Part shown: positions 28,133 to 36,504 of the stretch, in pieces
Position numbering within the stretch: the stretch's first letter is position 1
How the letters are laid out: each line of letters begins with the position of its first letter
From: AP-15 sp963845735
GTDB taxonomy: Bacteria; Pseudomonadota; Alphaproteobacteria; ATCC43930; CGMCC-115725
DNA length: 64,000 bases
Assembly: GCA_963845735.1 (NCBI GenBank)
Contig: CAWJTR010000009.1
Coordinates: forward strand, 496,001-560,000
Direction of reading: 5' to 3'
Notes under the pieces: model-generated
Databases searched by the model: none
Told to the model about the DNA's origin: nothing
Seen by the model: the letters and a program-made list of their open reading frames with translations, nothing else
Made by a program: the position numbers and the translations under genes

Positions 28133-30151
28133 CTACTGGATTGGCAATTCGACGTCCGACGATCCCGCCGCGCCGGCGCCGGCCAAGAGCAGCAGGTCGG
28201 CGTCGTCAAAGCTCGGTACCGACGGCCGCGGGGGCTGGAAGGTCCGGTCGTCGGCGGCAAATCCGGCGAAGGGATCCTCGTCCCCGGCGAGCGGGAGGTT
28301 GCTGTCGCCGTCGATCCAGGTCCTGAACCACATCTCGAGCGCCAGCAGGTTCCACAGCCGCGTTCCGTGCTCCTCGCGCTGTCCGCGGTGTTCGACGAGG
28401 ATTTCCTTGACGAATTCGCGGCGCATGATGCGCCGGTCGAGAAAGCGCTCGCTCAGCAGCACTGCGTCGGTCTGATCGCGGATCTCCTGGCGCATAAATT
28501 TGGCGACCGGAACGCGGAAGCCGACCTTCGTACGGTACATGCACTCATGCGGCAGATAGGGCTCGAGGGCCGATTTGAGCAGCGCCTTGCCTTCGCTGTT
28601 CCACACCTTGCGATCCCCGGGGATACGGGCGATCCATTCGACGAGCGTGTGGTTCAAGAACGGCGCCCGCGTCTCAAGCCCGTGCGCCATAGCGGCGATG
28701 TCGACCTTGACCAGCAGGTCGTCAGGCAGATAGGTGGCGACGTCGAAGCGCCCAGCCTGCTCTTCCGGGGTCAGGCCATCGACGACATGCGGCAACAGCC
28801 GATCATACGAGCAGCGGTCGAGATACGGTAGCATCGCCAGATCGTAGCCGGCCAGCTTGTGGCCCTCGCGAAAGGTCTCCATCAAATAGCCGTAGGCGTC
28901 GCTCGCCTGGCGGCGCGCGTCGGGCGCCCCACCGGTATCGTCGTACAGCTCCGCCAAGCGGCGCCCGCCCTCTGGCGGCGTGCGCCGACGCATCGCGCCG
29001 AAACGGAAATAGCGCGCGTAGCCGAGCAGGCTTTCGTCGGCACCGTCGCCCGTCAGCGCCACCGTCACCGATTGGCGAGTTTCGCGCGACAGCGCATAGG
29101 TGACGAGCGCGGAGGAATCGGAGAACGGTTCGCCATAATGCCAGGCAAGCCGGGCCATGCTGCCGATAATCTCGGGGCCGTAAGTGAACACGTGGTGGTT
29201 CGTCTTGTAGCGTTCGGCCACCATTGTCGCAAACCGGGTTTCGTCATAGTCGCCAAAGCCGAACCCCGAAGAGAAGCTCTCGATGGCCTCGCCGTGCGAT
29301 TGCGCCATCATCGCGACGACGCAGCTCGAATCGACGCCGCCCGACAGGAAGGCGCCGAGCGGCACGTCGGAAATCAAGCAGCTCTCGACCGCCGCGCGCA
29401 CGCGTTCGATCAGTTCGGCCTTGAGGTCTTCGACGCCAGCGCGGACGGGGTTCTCCCCCGGCTCCGGCAGCTGCCAATACCGGCGGATCGCCGGCCGCTG
29501 CCCAGGTTCGCAGACCATGAAATGGGCCGGCTGCAGGCGCTTCACTCCGGCAAAGGCGGTATCCGGTCCCGGAATGTACCCGTAGCTCAGAAAATCGTGC
29601 AGTGCCGCGAGGTCGGGCACCCGCGGCACGCCCGGCCAGGTCAGGATCGCCTTGATTTCCGAGCCGAACAGCAGCGCGTCGGGCCGTTCCAGGTAGTAGA
29701 GCGGTTTTTCGCCGAACCGGTCGCGCGCGAGGATCAGACAGCGCCGCCGCGAATCCCATATCGCGATCGCGAACATGCCGACGAGCCGGGAGAAGACCGC
29801 GGTGCCCCAGTGCCGGTAGCCGTTGACGATAACTTCGGTGTCACTGCGGTTGCTGAACCGATAACCGGCGGCGATCAGCTCGGCGCGCAAATCGAGAAAA
29901 TTGTAGATCTCGCCGTTGAACACGACGTGAACCGTGCCGGTGTCGTCGTGCATCGGCTGCGCGGCGGCGGCGGTCGTGTCGATGATCGCTAGGCGGGTAT
30001 GCACCAGCGCCACTCCGGGCTCGGTCCAGCAGCCCCAGCCGTCCGGCCCGCGGTGCCGCAATATCGCCGCCATCGCCGTCCCGCGCCGCGCCAGCACCGA
30101 TTGCGGCGCCGCCTCCGGCGCCATCAGCACGACCCCCGCCAGTCCACACAT
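28133..30151 (-). CDS. Asparagine synthase (glutamine-hydrolysing) family amidotransferase
   Basis: A 672-residue class II amidotransferase. The N-terminal Ntn glutaminase begins with the catalytic Cys2 (MCGLAGVV) and contains HRGPDGWG, HTRLAIID and FNGEIYNF. The synthetase half has the PP-loop SGGVDSSCVVAMM and TGDGADESLLGYARY. In the polysaccharide setting the likely job is amidation of a carboxylate on a sugar, as with WbpS-type proteins of O-antigen loci, rather than free asparagine synthesis; that is an inference from context. A proline- and alanine-rich tail extends the C-terminus. It starts 19 bases after the 1393-residue gene, with GGAG upstream, so it belongs to that operon. Confidence 0.88.
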   Translation of the reverse strand: MCGLAGVVLMAPEAAPQSVLARRGTAMAAILRHRGPDGWGCWTEPGVALVHTRLAIIDTTAAAAQPMHDDTGTVHVVFNGEIYNFLDLRAELIAAGYRFSNRSDTEVIVNGYRHWGTAVFSRLVGMFAIAIWDSRRRCLILARDRFGEKPLYYLERPDALLFGSEIKAILTWPGVPRVPDLAALHDFLSYGYIPGPDTAFAGVKRLQPAHFMVCEPGQRPAIRRYWQLPEPGENPVRAGVEDLKAELIERVRAAVESCLISDVPLGAFLSGGVDSSCVVAMMAQSHGEAIESFSSGFGFGDYDETRFATMVAERYKTNHHVFTYGPEIIGSMARLAWHYGEPFSDSSALVTYALSRETRQSVTVALTGDGADESLLGYARYFRFGAMRRRTPPEGGRRLAELYDDTGGAPDARRQASDAYGYLMETFREGHKLAGYDLAMLPYLDRCSYDRLLPHVVDGLTPEEQAGRFDVATYLPDDLLVKVDIAAMAHGLETRAPFLNHTLVEWIARIPGDRKVWNSEGKALLKSALEPYLPHECMYRTKVGFRVPVAKFMRQEIRDQTDAVLLSERFLDRRIMRREFVKEILVEHRGQREEHGTRLWNLLALEMWFRTWIDGDSNLPLAGDEDPFAGFAADDRTFQPPRPSVPSFDDADLLLLAGAGAAGSSDVELPIQ

Positions 30152-30170
30152 CGGAATCGAACTCCGCTGA

Positions 30171-33100
30171 CTATTTTTCGAGCACGATGAAATACCTCAT
30201 GCTGCTCGTGCGGATGTCCACGATACGGCAGCCAAGCCGATCAGGCATTTCCTTCACTACCTTCTCGCCGATATAGATCGGTTCAGCCGGGCGCACCGCC
30301 GCCTGGACATCGCGTCCGTAGCGTTGCGCCGAGAAGTACAGGCGACCGCCCGGCCGCAGCGCGCCGACCAGCTTCCTGAGCGCTTCAAGCGGCCGCTCGA
30401 CATGCTCGAAGGCCTCGGAAAAGGTAATAAAATCGATGCTGTTCGGGGCAACCAGCACCGACAGATCGTCGTTGTCGATGTCGAAAGCATGGGCTTCGAA
30501 CCCCTCAGCGCGCATACGATCGACGTACTTCTCGGCGAGTTCGAGGCCGATCATCCGCCGCCAATTATGGGTGCCGCGACGCCGCGCGACGTGCAGATAC
30601 TGTCCGATGCCGCAGGCGGCATCCACCATCACCGTGGCCTCAGACGGGATCCATTTCGCAAAGCTGTCGTAGACATCTTCATAGCCCTGCCATTCGGCCG
30701 CCGTTTCCATCTTGCGGATATAATGATCGGTGTCGCGGTACTCCTGTTTTTGGGATGCTGGCACCGGGTTCAGAAAAATGCTCTCGCAGTCGGGGCAGAA
30801 ATCGAAACAGAAGACTACGCCCGGCACCTGCAAGGTCGGCACCTGGTTGAAATACCCGCCAAACAGGCTAATCGGCGGGTCGATATTCGCCATCGGAATG
30901 CGCCACAACTGCGTGGCGTCGCCGCCATTGCACACCGGACATCGGGTCAGCCTTCGCTCGCCGAACACCCGGTAGAGCACCTCGGCACCGCGGCGCAGCG
31001 GAAACACTTGATCGAGCGCGTCCGAGGCCGCGACATTCGGCCTCTCGGGAGCCGCTTCCGCAGCGGCCGAAGGCTCGGGAAACCGGAGCGGCGGGGCATC
31101 GGGATCCGGAGCCACCGAATAGAGGCGCCCGTTGGTATTCGGATTGCTGCCGTCGGAGGTCGAAAACCACAAGCCTGTCTTCCAGAACGAATAAAGCCCG
31201 CGCCCTTCATCGCGGATGCGTTGATGCAGTGAATGGCCGGCGCCGAGTAATATTCCATCCTCCAACAGGCGCAACGGAGATCGAGACGGCGCGCCGTCGA
31301 TGTCGGTGTGCGAATGCAATTCGGCCGGCAACGCGGCCATCCACGCTGCCCCGCCATCCGCAACAAAGGGCGGTTTCAGGATATAACGCGGTGCGCCACT
31401 GCCACGCTCGATCGCGGTTTCCAATATCTCAACCTCCCCTTGAGTCCGCTCTGCATAATGGCGGCGAGCAGGCTTCGCCGCGACCGCATCGTGGACGATC
31501 GGCGTTGGTGGTCCGGCTTCTAGTGTCTGGTCTGGTAACGATCGCAGAGGAACCGGGAGGTCGGCGTCGTCGGTGATGTACGCATAATAGACGCGTCCAT
31601 TTGTTCGTGGGTCAGAGTTGTCGCTCGTTGACAGGTAAATCGCGTCACCCCAGTGCGAATAGCGCCCACCGCCTCTCTCGCGGATATCCCGATGCGGCGC
31701 ATGCGCGGGTCCCAGGCGCGCACCGTTCTCGAGCAGCTGAAGGGTAGAGCGATCGTGCTGCTGCTGACTGTCACCCACGATCGCCACCGCAAGGTTTGTC
31801 GTGAAGCAAAACCCTGCTTCTGGGGTGAAGGTCCTGAGCTCAAAGGGGCCGCTCTCCCGCCCGCCCGGCACCGCCGCGGCAGCCTGCACGACCGCGTCGG
31901 ACTGTCGCGCTACCGCAGGTGCGTCCGCTGTGTCGGGCAACTTGCTTCCGGTGACGAGCTCGTACCGCCGGCCGTTCGTGATTGGAGACGAATTGTCCGA
32001 ACTCGAAAGGTACAGCGTGTCCCCCCAGTGAGAATAAGCGCCGCCGCCGCTCGTCCTGATCATCTCATGGGGCGCATGCGCCGGGCCGAGCGGCATGCCG
32101 TTTTCGAGCACTCCGACCGGTGAGCGCAAGGGAAAGTCTCGGCTATCCCCGATCGCCGCCAACTTTTCGCCACCCGCGAGCCGGTCCAGCCGAACCTGCC
32201 AGCAGAACCCGATCGGTCGGTAGAAGCAGCCCGACAGCGGCAAGCGCAGAGACGCCATCTCGTCGCTCGCATCCGGGGCCCCAGCGTCGCCAGGCTCGAT
32301 GAGGTCTTGCGGATATCCCAACAACTCGAAGAGACTCCTGCCATTGGGGTCGCGCCGGATCAAATCCAGCTGCTCCGCCGAGAGGATTTCCCGATAGCTG
32401 TCATCGAGGAACAGCCCGGATCGCCGATATTTCCTTTGGCGGGACTCACCCGTTGGTGGAATGTTCCGGTTAACTTGAAATCGCACGCCGGCGTTCCCGC
32501 CGATATAGTGATGTCCCACCTGCTGCCAGCCTACGAGGGCCGGTTCGTAGGCGAGATCGAGCGTCGCCAGTACCTTCCGAAGGCTGGCCTCGGGCGCCAG
32601 GACCAAATCTTCGTACCTCAAAAACAAATCGAATTTGTGGCTGGAAATACAATTATTATATAGCACGCACAGATGCCTCAATATCTCTCCGATTGTATAG
32701 AAACGCGCGTTGCCGTCCGCCTTCGAGTTCTCGAGAAATGAGGCAACTAATCGGTATGGATGCTTCAGAAGCAAAACCTTGCCAAAGCGCAAGTCGGGAT
32801 AATATTGTGAGACGGTGGCGAACCAATCCGGCATTTTGGACGAATCGGCAACAAACGGCTTGCCAAAGAGGCGGCTGGTCACATCATAGAGGTTGTCGAG
32901 GCTTATTTGCTCGCGGATTTGTTGTGACCAATATTGGCAGTCGCCGCCGCAGAAACCGCACACCCCGTCAGGCCCGGCATCCGGGGTGGTAAGCCAATGC
33001 AGCTCACCGCCGCCGACAATCTGCGAATGACAGTCGAGCATGGCGTTCAGCAGCGTGCTTCCCGAATAGGCCGGTCCGAAGATCGCCAATACGCCACGGC

Positions 33101-34352
33101 AGGAATTTTTGGGCATCGTTTGCCGTCGATTTCCTCGGTCGTTCGGGTCGTTCGCCGCCGGCGGATTTTCGCCGACGGGCGCAGCCTTCCCGCCGGAAGC
33201 CGCGCCGCCAACCGAACCCGCTGCGGGCAGTGGCCCGTCTCCGGCGCCGTCCACCTCCCGCAGCAAGGCCATGACCTCGTTGACGGTAACCGGCTTAAAC
33301 TCGACCCGCGCCCGATCACACGCCCGCGCCAGGCAATCGAACGTCCTTACGACATCCGGGTAGCAATGCGGAATGACCGAGCCCGGCTCGGCGATCTTGT
33401 ATTCCCATTTCATCGAATGGGCGTGGGTCTTCAGAAAGAGACGCCGGTCGAGGACCACGGATTTTGCAAGCCACTCCTGCACTACGCGTTCCGGCGACTT
33501 GAACAGCTCGCAATTGGCCGGGGAATAGTAGTCGATGGAGGAGAAATTGGCCTTGATCGGCGAGTTCCAGATGAAAAAGCGGTCGCGCGACAACAGGCCG
33601 GTCCCCGCGCCGATCGGGCGCGGATCGGCCGCTGGATCGTCGTAGACGCGGGGCAGCGCCAGCGGCAGGCAGGTGAACGGCGCCTCGATCTTTGGGTCGC
33701 AATAGCCGCGGCCGGCCGGAAACGAAAAATCGCCCCACCCGCCATGCCGCATCATCATCGCGATCTCGTCCTCGACATGGCAGATCAGCGGGTCGGAGGC
33801 GTTGAGCGCCCAATTGCCGTGGACGAACGCCCAGCGCTCGAACGGCCGCCCCAATTCGCGCCCGATGACCTCGTTGCACAGGCGGAAATAGAGGTCGAGC
33901 CGGGCCCGGTCCAAATCGGGGGTGCTCGATTGGTTGACCCAGCGCGACACCGGACTGTCGAAATCGGAGGTGTTGCGCGTCCAGAATTCGTGATGGACAT
34001 GCAGATGGATCTCGTGCTCGTCGGCATCGACCAGCGGTCGGATCACTTCGCGCGCCAGCGCCTCCTGGCGCGGCGAGCGGCCGCCGAAAAGAACGCTGTC
34101 GCCGGGTGCGTGCGACGCATCGCCGTCGTCGTTTCCTCCGGTTGCCAGCCGATAGGGAATGAACACGCTATAGAACAGGCTCAGCTTGCGCGCGTAACGC
34201 GATGAGCGCGCCATCGCCGCGAACCGTTCGACGGCCCGCGCGCTGTCGTCGTCGATATCGTACGACCAGGGCTCGAAATGGTCGGTATGGAAATACCAGA
34301 CCGCCTCGCATTCCCGGCTCTTCAACAGATCGGCGAGATCATCGAGGTTCAT
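30171..34352 (-). CDS. 1393-residue fusion: deacetylase-like, sulfotransferase, three repeats, methyltransferase
   Basis: An intact giant with four parts. Residues 1-365 match the deacetylase-like gene at 25866 (YFHTDHFEPW, HEIHLHVHHEF, FVHGNWALNAS, KTHAHSM). Residues 418-690 are a PAPS sulfotransferase with the phosphosulfate loop IFGPAYSGSTLLNAMLD and LLLKHPYRLVASFLEN. Residues 708-1081 hold three copies of a repeat built on LGPAHAPH, YSHWGD and SDNSDPRTNGR. Residues 1115-1393 are a zinc-ribbon SAM methyltransferase (CPVC at 1138, CPDC at 1186, DAACGIGQYL, EAFEHVERPLEAL). There is no signal peptide, so it acts in the cytoplasm. It probably tailors a glycan intermediate in successive steps. 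Each domain assignment is solid to fair; the assembly is unusual. Confidence 0.82.
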   Translation of the reverse strand: MNLDDLADLLKSRECEAVWYFHTDHFEPWSYDIDDDSARAVERFAAMARSSRYARKLSLFYSVFIPYRLATGGNDDGDASHAPGDSVLFGGRSPRQEALAREVIRPLVDADEHEIHLHVHHEFWTRNTSDFDSPVSRWVNQSSTPDLDRARLDLYFRLCNEVIGRELGRPFERWAFVHGNWALNASDPLICHVEDEIAMMMRHGGWGDFSFPAGRGYCDPKIEAPFTCLPLALPRVYDDPAADPRPIGAGTGLLSRDRFFIWNSPIKANFSSIDYYSPANCELFKSPERVVQEWLAKSVVLDRRLFLKTHAHSMKWEYKIAEPGSVIPHCYPDVVRTFDCLARACDRARVEFKPVTVNEVMALLREVDGAGDGPLPAAGSVGGAASGGKAAPVGENPPAANDPNDRGNRRQTMPKNSCRGVLAIFGPAYSGSTLLNAMLDCHSQIVGGGELHWLTTPDAGPDGVCGFCGGDCQYWSQQIREQISLDNLYDVTSRLFGKPFVADSSKMPDWFATVSQYYPDLRFGKVLLLKHPYRLVASFLENSKADGNARFYTIGEILRHLCVLYNNCISSHKFDLFLRYEDLVLAPEASLRKVLATLDLAYEPALVGWQQVGHHYIGGNAGVRFQVNRNIPPTGESRQRKYRRSGLFLDDSYREILSAEQLDLIRRDPNGRSLFELLGYPQDLIEPGDAGAPDASDEMASLRLPLSGCFYRPIGFCWQVRLDRLAGGEKLAAIGDSRDFPLRSPVGVLENGMPLGPAHAPHEMIRTSGGGAYSHWGDTLYLSSSDNSSPITNGRRYELVTGSKLPDTADAPAVARQSDAVVQAAAAVPGGRESGPFELRTFTPEAGFCFTTNLAVAIVGDSQQQHDRSTLQLLENGARLGPAHAPHRDIRERGGGRYSHWGDAIYLSTSDNSDPRTNGRVYYAYITDDADLPVPLRSLPDQTLEAGPPTPIVHDAVAAKPARRHYAERTQGEVEILETAIERGSGAPRYILKPPFVADGGAAWMAALPAELHSHTDIDGAPSRSPLRLLEDGILLGAGHSLHQRIRDEGRGLYSFWKTGLWFSTSDGSNPNTNGRLYSVAPDPDAPPLRFPEPSAAAEAAPERPNVAASDALDQVFPLRRGAEVLYRVFGERRLTRCPVCNGGDATQLWRIPMANIDPPISLFGGYFNQVPTLQVPGVVFCFDFCPDCESIFLNPVPASQKQEYRDTDHYIRKMETAAEWQGYEDVYDSFAKWIPSEATVMVDAACGIGQYLHVARRRGTHNWRRMIGLELAEKYVDRMRAEGFEAHAFDIDNDDLSVLVAPNSIDFITFSEAFEHVERPLEALRKLVGALRPGGRLYFSAQRYGRDVQAAVRPAEPIYIGEKVVKEMPDRLGCRIVDIRTSSMRYFIVLEK
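31110..32231 (-). repeat. Three tandem copies of an unrecognised protein repeat
   Basis: Protein-level repeats inside the 1393-residue gene at about 31953-32231, 31563-31820 and 31110-31385. The core is shared: an LLENG or LLEDG turn, LGPAHAPH or LGAGHSLH, a basic stretch, GGGRYSHWG or GRGLYSFWK, then SDNSDPRTNGR or SDGSNPNTNGR followed by Tyr. The conserved His, Trp, Asp and Asn suggest a sugar- or metal-binding beta domain. A fourth copy is at 52381-52665. Confidence 0.75.
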
Positions 34353-34433
34353 TGGGCCTGCCTAGCGCATGCCACCGCGGATGATCCATGGTCAGGGGTG
34401 TCGGACACAGGCCCGGAAACACCTGCCATCCAA

Positions 34434-34670
34434 TCAGGCAGCGAGCTTTCGCTCGAGCACTTCGCGGATCGCACCGACACTGCTCAGGCGTCCCAGCTCA
34501 TTGGGCGTGAACTCGAGATCAAATTGCCTCTCGATCTCGAGCACCAGCCCCACATGAGCTATCGAATCCCAATTTTCGATCTGCGATGAGGAGGTCGTCT
34601 CGCCGAAGCCGTCGATCGGCTGCTTGAAATATGTTTCGAAGATTTTTCTAAGTTTCGCGACCGTATCCAT
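34434..34670 (-). CDS. Acyl/peptidyl carrier protein
   Basis: A 78-residue carrier protein. The phosphopantetheine attachment serine is in NWDSIAHVGLVLEIE, near residue 36. The surrounding sequence FDLEFTPNEL is typical of the acyl carrier four-helix bundle. ATG 34670 follows GGGAGCGG. Between an amino-acid-adenylating ligase (29 bases upstream) and the 1393-residue fusion (81 bases downstream), it looks like a stand-alone carrier analogous to DltC. It would hold an activated amino acid or acyl group for transfer. The final acceptor and the transferase are not identified in the window. Confidence 0.9.
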   Translation of the reverse strand: MDTVAKLRKIFETYFKQPIDGFGETTSSSQIENWDSIAHVGLVLEIERQFDLEFTPNELGRLSSVGAIREVLERKLAA

Positions 34671-34699
34671 GTCCGCTCCCGATGTCGGCTACCTATCAG

Positions 34700-36322
34700 C
34701 TAGCCACGTTTGCCGCTCAACCCGATCGGATGCCATGCTCGATCGGCGGTCTCGCGCGGCGGGTTGAGTACTGGATGTTTGTAGAGCGACCGGTAATCGA
34801 TCTTGCCGTTCGAATTGAGTGGTAGCTGATCGATAAAGAAGATCGCGCTCGGCACCATATAGGCTGGCAACGCGGCGCGACAAAAGCGCTGAACGGCGGC
34901 GATATCCTGCTGGGGCCCGGCGACAAAGGCGACGCAGCCTTCCGCATTGCCCTCCGCGCTACGCGGCCATGCCAGCACCGCAACCTGCTCGCGGCCACAC
35001 GCCCTGCGCAACTCGCCCTCGATTTCCTGCAACTCGACGCGGTAGCCGCGGATCTTGACCTGACGGTCGACACGCCCGCCGAATAGGATGCCATGACCTT
35101 CGAGATAACGGCCGAGATCTCCAGTCCGGTACCAGCGGGTCCCGTTGATCATGACGAATTTTTCCGCGTCCAGCGCAGGCGCGCGCCAATAGCCGACCGT
35201 CATCTGGGGGCCGCTCAAGTATATCTCGCCAGTTCCGCCCGGGGCTACCCGACGTTCGCCATCGAACAGCTCCATTCGCTGCGCGCCGATGGGCCAACCG
35301 ATCGGCACGACCGGCATATCCAGCTCTCGTTGCGGGTTGATCCTGTAATAGCTAACGTGGATCGTGCCTTCGGTCGGGCCGTAGAGATTGAAGATCGCGC
35401 TGTTGGGCGCTGCCCGCCGCCAGGCCTTGATCAAGGAGACGGGGAGCGCCTCACCGGCAAAGAGGCTGTAGCGAAGGGTCGGCATGCTGCCGGGAGAGAG
35501 CAGGCCGTCCTGAAAGGCGCGCGCCCCGGTGGACGGAACGAGCAGACACGCGGTCAGCTCATTCCGCTCTATCAGTCGCGGCGCGAATATGCTGGCGTTC
35601 TCAGGGGCGCTGTAGAGCGCTGCCCCGTTGAGCCAAGTCAAGAACATGTCATGCACGGAGAGATCGAAGGTGAGGTCCACGCACTGCAGCACGCGGTCCT
35701 CGGCGGCGATCGGCACTAGCTGATGGACTGCTGGAAGATAAGCGGCTAAATTGGCGTGACTGATCGGCACGCCTTTTGGTGTACCCGTGGTACCCGAGGT
35801 AAACAGCAGATAACATGGCTGATCCGTGCAGAGGCACGGGACGGCCCTGATATCGGGCAGCCTGACCGATACGAGATCGGCGCCCACAAGTTGCGGCCCC
35901 TCCGTGTGCAACCTTGGGCTGCCAGCCTCCGGCGTCAGAACGAGAATGCGCCGATCGATTTCACCGAGGAAGCTGTCGAATTGCGTCGCGCAACCCTTGT
36001 CGAGGAAGAGCGCTGCCGCCCCCGACTCGTCCAGGATTGCGCGATTGCGTTCCTTCGGAAAGCGCGGATTCAACGGTACATAGGTACAGCCGGCAAGTAG
36101 CGCGCCGAGAACGCCGACGTAAGCGGTGGCTGACCGATGCGACAGGATCGCGACGCGTTCCCCCGCGTTGATCCCGCGCGCGACCAGACCGGCTGCGGTC
36201 GTGCCGGCGCGCTCGAAAAGTTCGCGATAGCTGAGTACCTCACCGTGCGCCCACAAAGCGGCCCTGTCGGCGTACCGGATGGCCGCGGCAAGCAGCGCCG
36301 CGCCGAGGCCATCTTGTACCAT
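34700..36322 (-). CDS. Amino-acid-adenylating (NRPS A-domain/DltA-like) ligase
   Basis: A 540-residue stand-alone adenylation enzyme that should activate a carboxylic acid with ATP and load it on the adjacent carrier. The P-loop LLFTSGTTGTPKG is at 172-184, the core FNLYGPTEGT near 311-320, YRTGDLGRYLEGHG near 398, the hinge GRVDRQVKIRGYRVELQEIE at 416-435, and the catalytic Lys507 is in LNSNGKIDYRSL. Asp220 in TFDLSVHDMF corresponds to the Asp that binds the alpha-amino group in NRPS A-domains, so an amino acid substrate is likely. ATG 36322 follows AAGGGGGG. It is first gene of the minus-strand operon and divergent from the acyl-CoA hydrolase gene; 36323-36504 should hold both promoters. 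Confidence 0.87.
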   Translation of the reverse strand: MVQDGLGAALLAAAIRYADRAALWAHGEVLSYRELFERAGTTAAGLVARGINAGERVAILSHRSATAYVGVLGALLAGCTYVPLNPRFPKERNRAILDESGAAALFLDKGCATQFDSFLGEIDRRILVLTPEAGSPRLHTEGPQLVGADLVSVRLPDIRAVPCLCTDQPCYLLFTSGTTGTPKGVPISHANLAAYLPAVHQLVPIAAEDRVLQCVDLTFDLSVHDMFLTWLNGAALYSAPENASIFAPRLIERNELTACLLVPSTGARAFQDGLLSPGSMPTLRYSLFAGEALPVSLIKAWRRAAPNSAIFNLYGPTEGTIHVSYYRINPQRELDMPVVPIGWPIGAQRMELFDGERRVAPGGTGEIYLSGPQMTVGYWRAPALDAEKFVMINGTRWYRTGDLGRYLEGHGILFGGRVDRQVKIRGYRVELQEIEGELRRACGREQVAVLAWPRSAEGNAEGCVAFVAGPQQDIAAVQRFCRAALPAYMVPSAIFFIDQLPLNSNGKIDYRSLYKHPVLNPPRETADRAWHPIGLSGKRG

Positions 36323-36504
36323 CGGTTGCCCCCCTTTGCAGATGCTAAACGCTGTGTCGATCAGCAGTCGCGGCCATGGTACCGCAGAGCAACCGTCGCT
36401 GACAACGCGGTGGCGAGAGCCGATTTAACCGGGATTCCCATCCCTGGACATAATTTCCCGCGCGGGGACATAAATGCGAACAATCCTCCATGAGGGAGAT
36501 CAGG

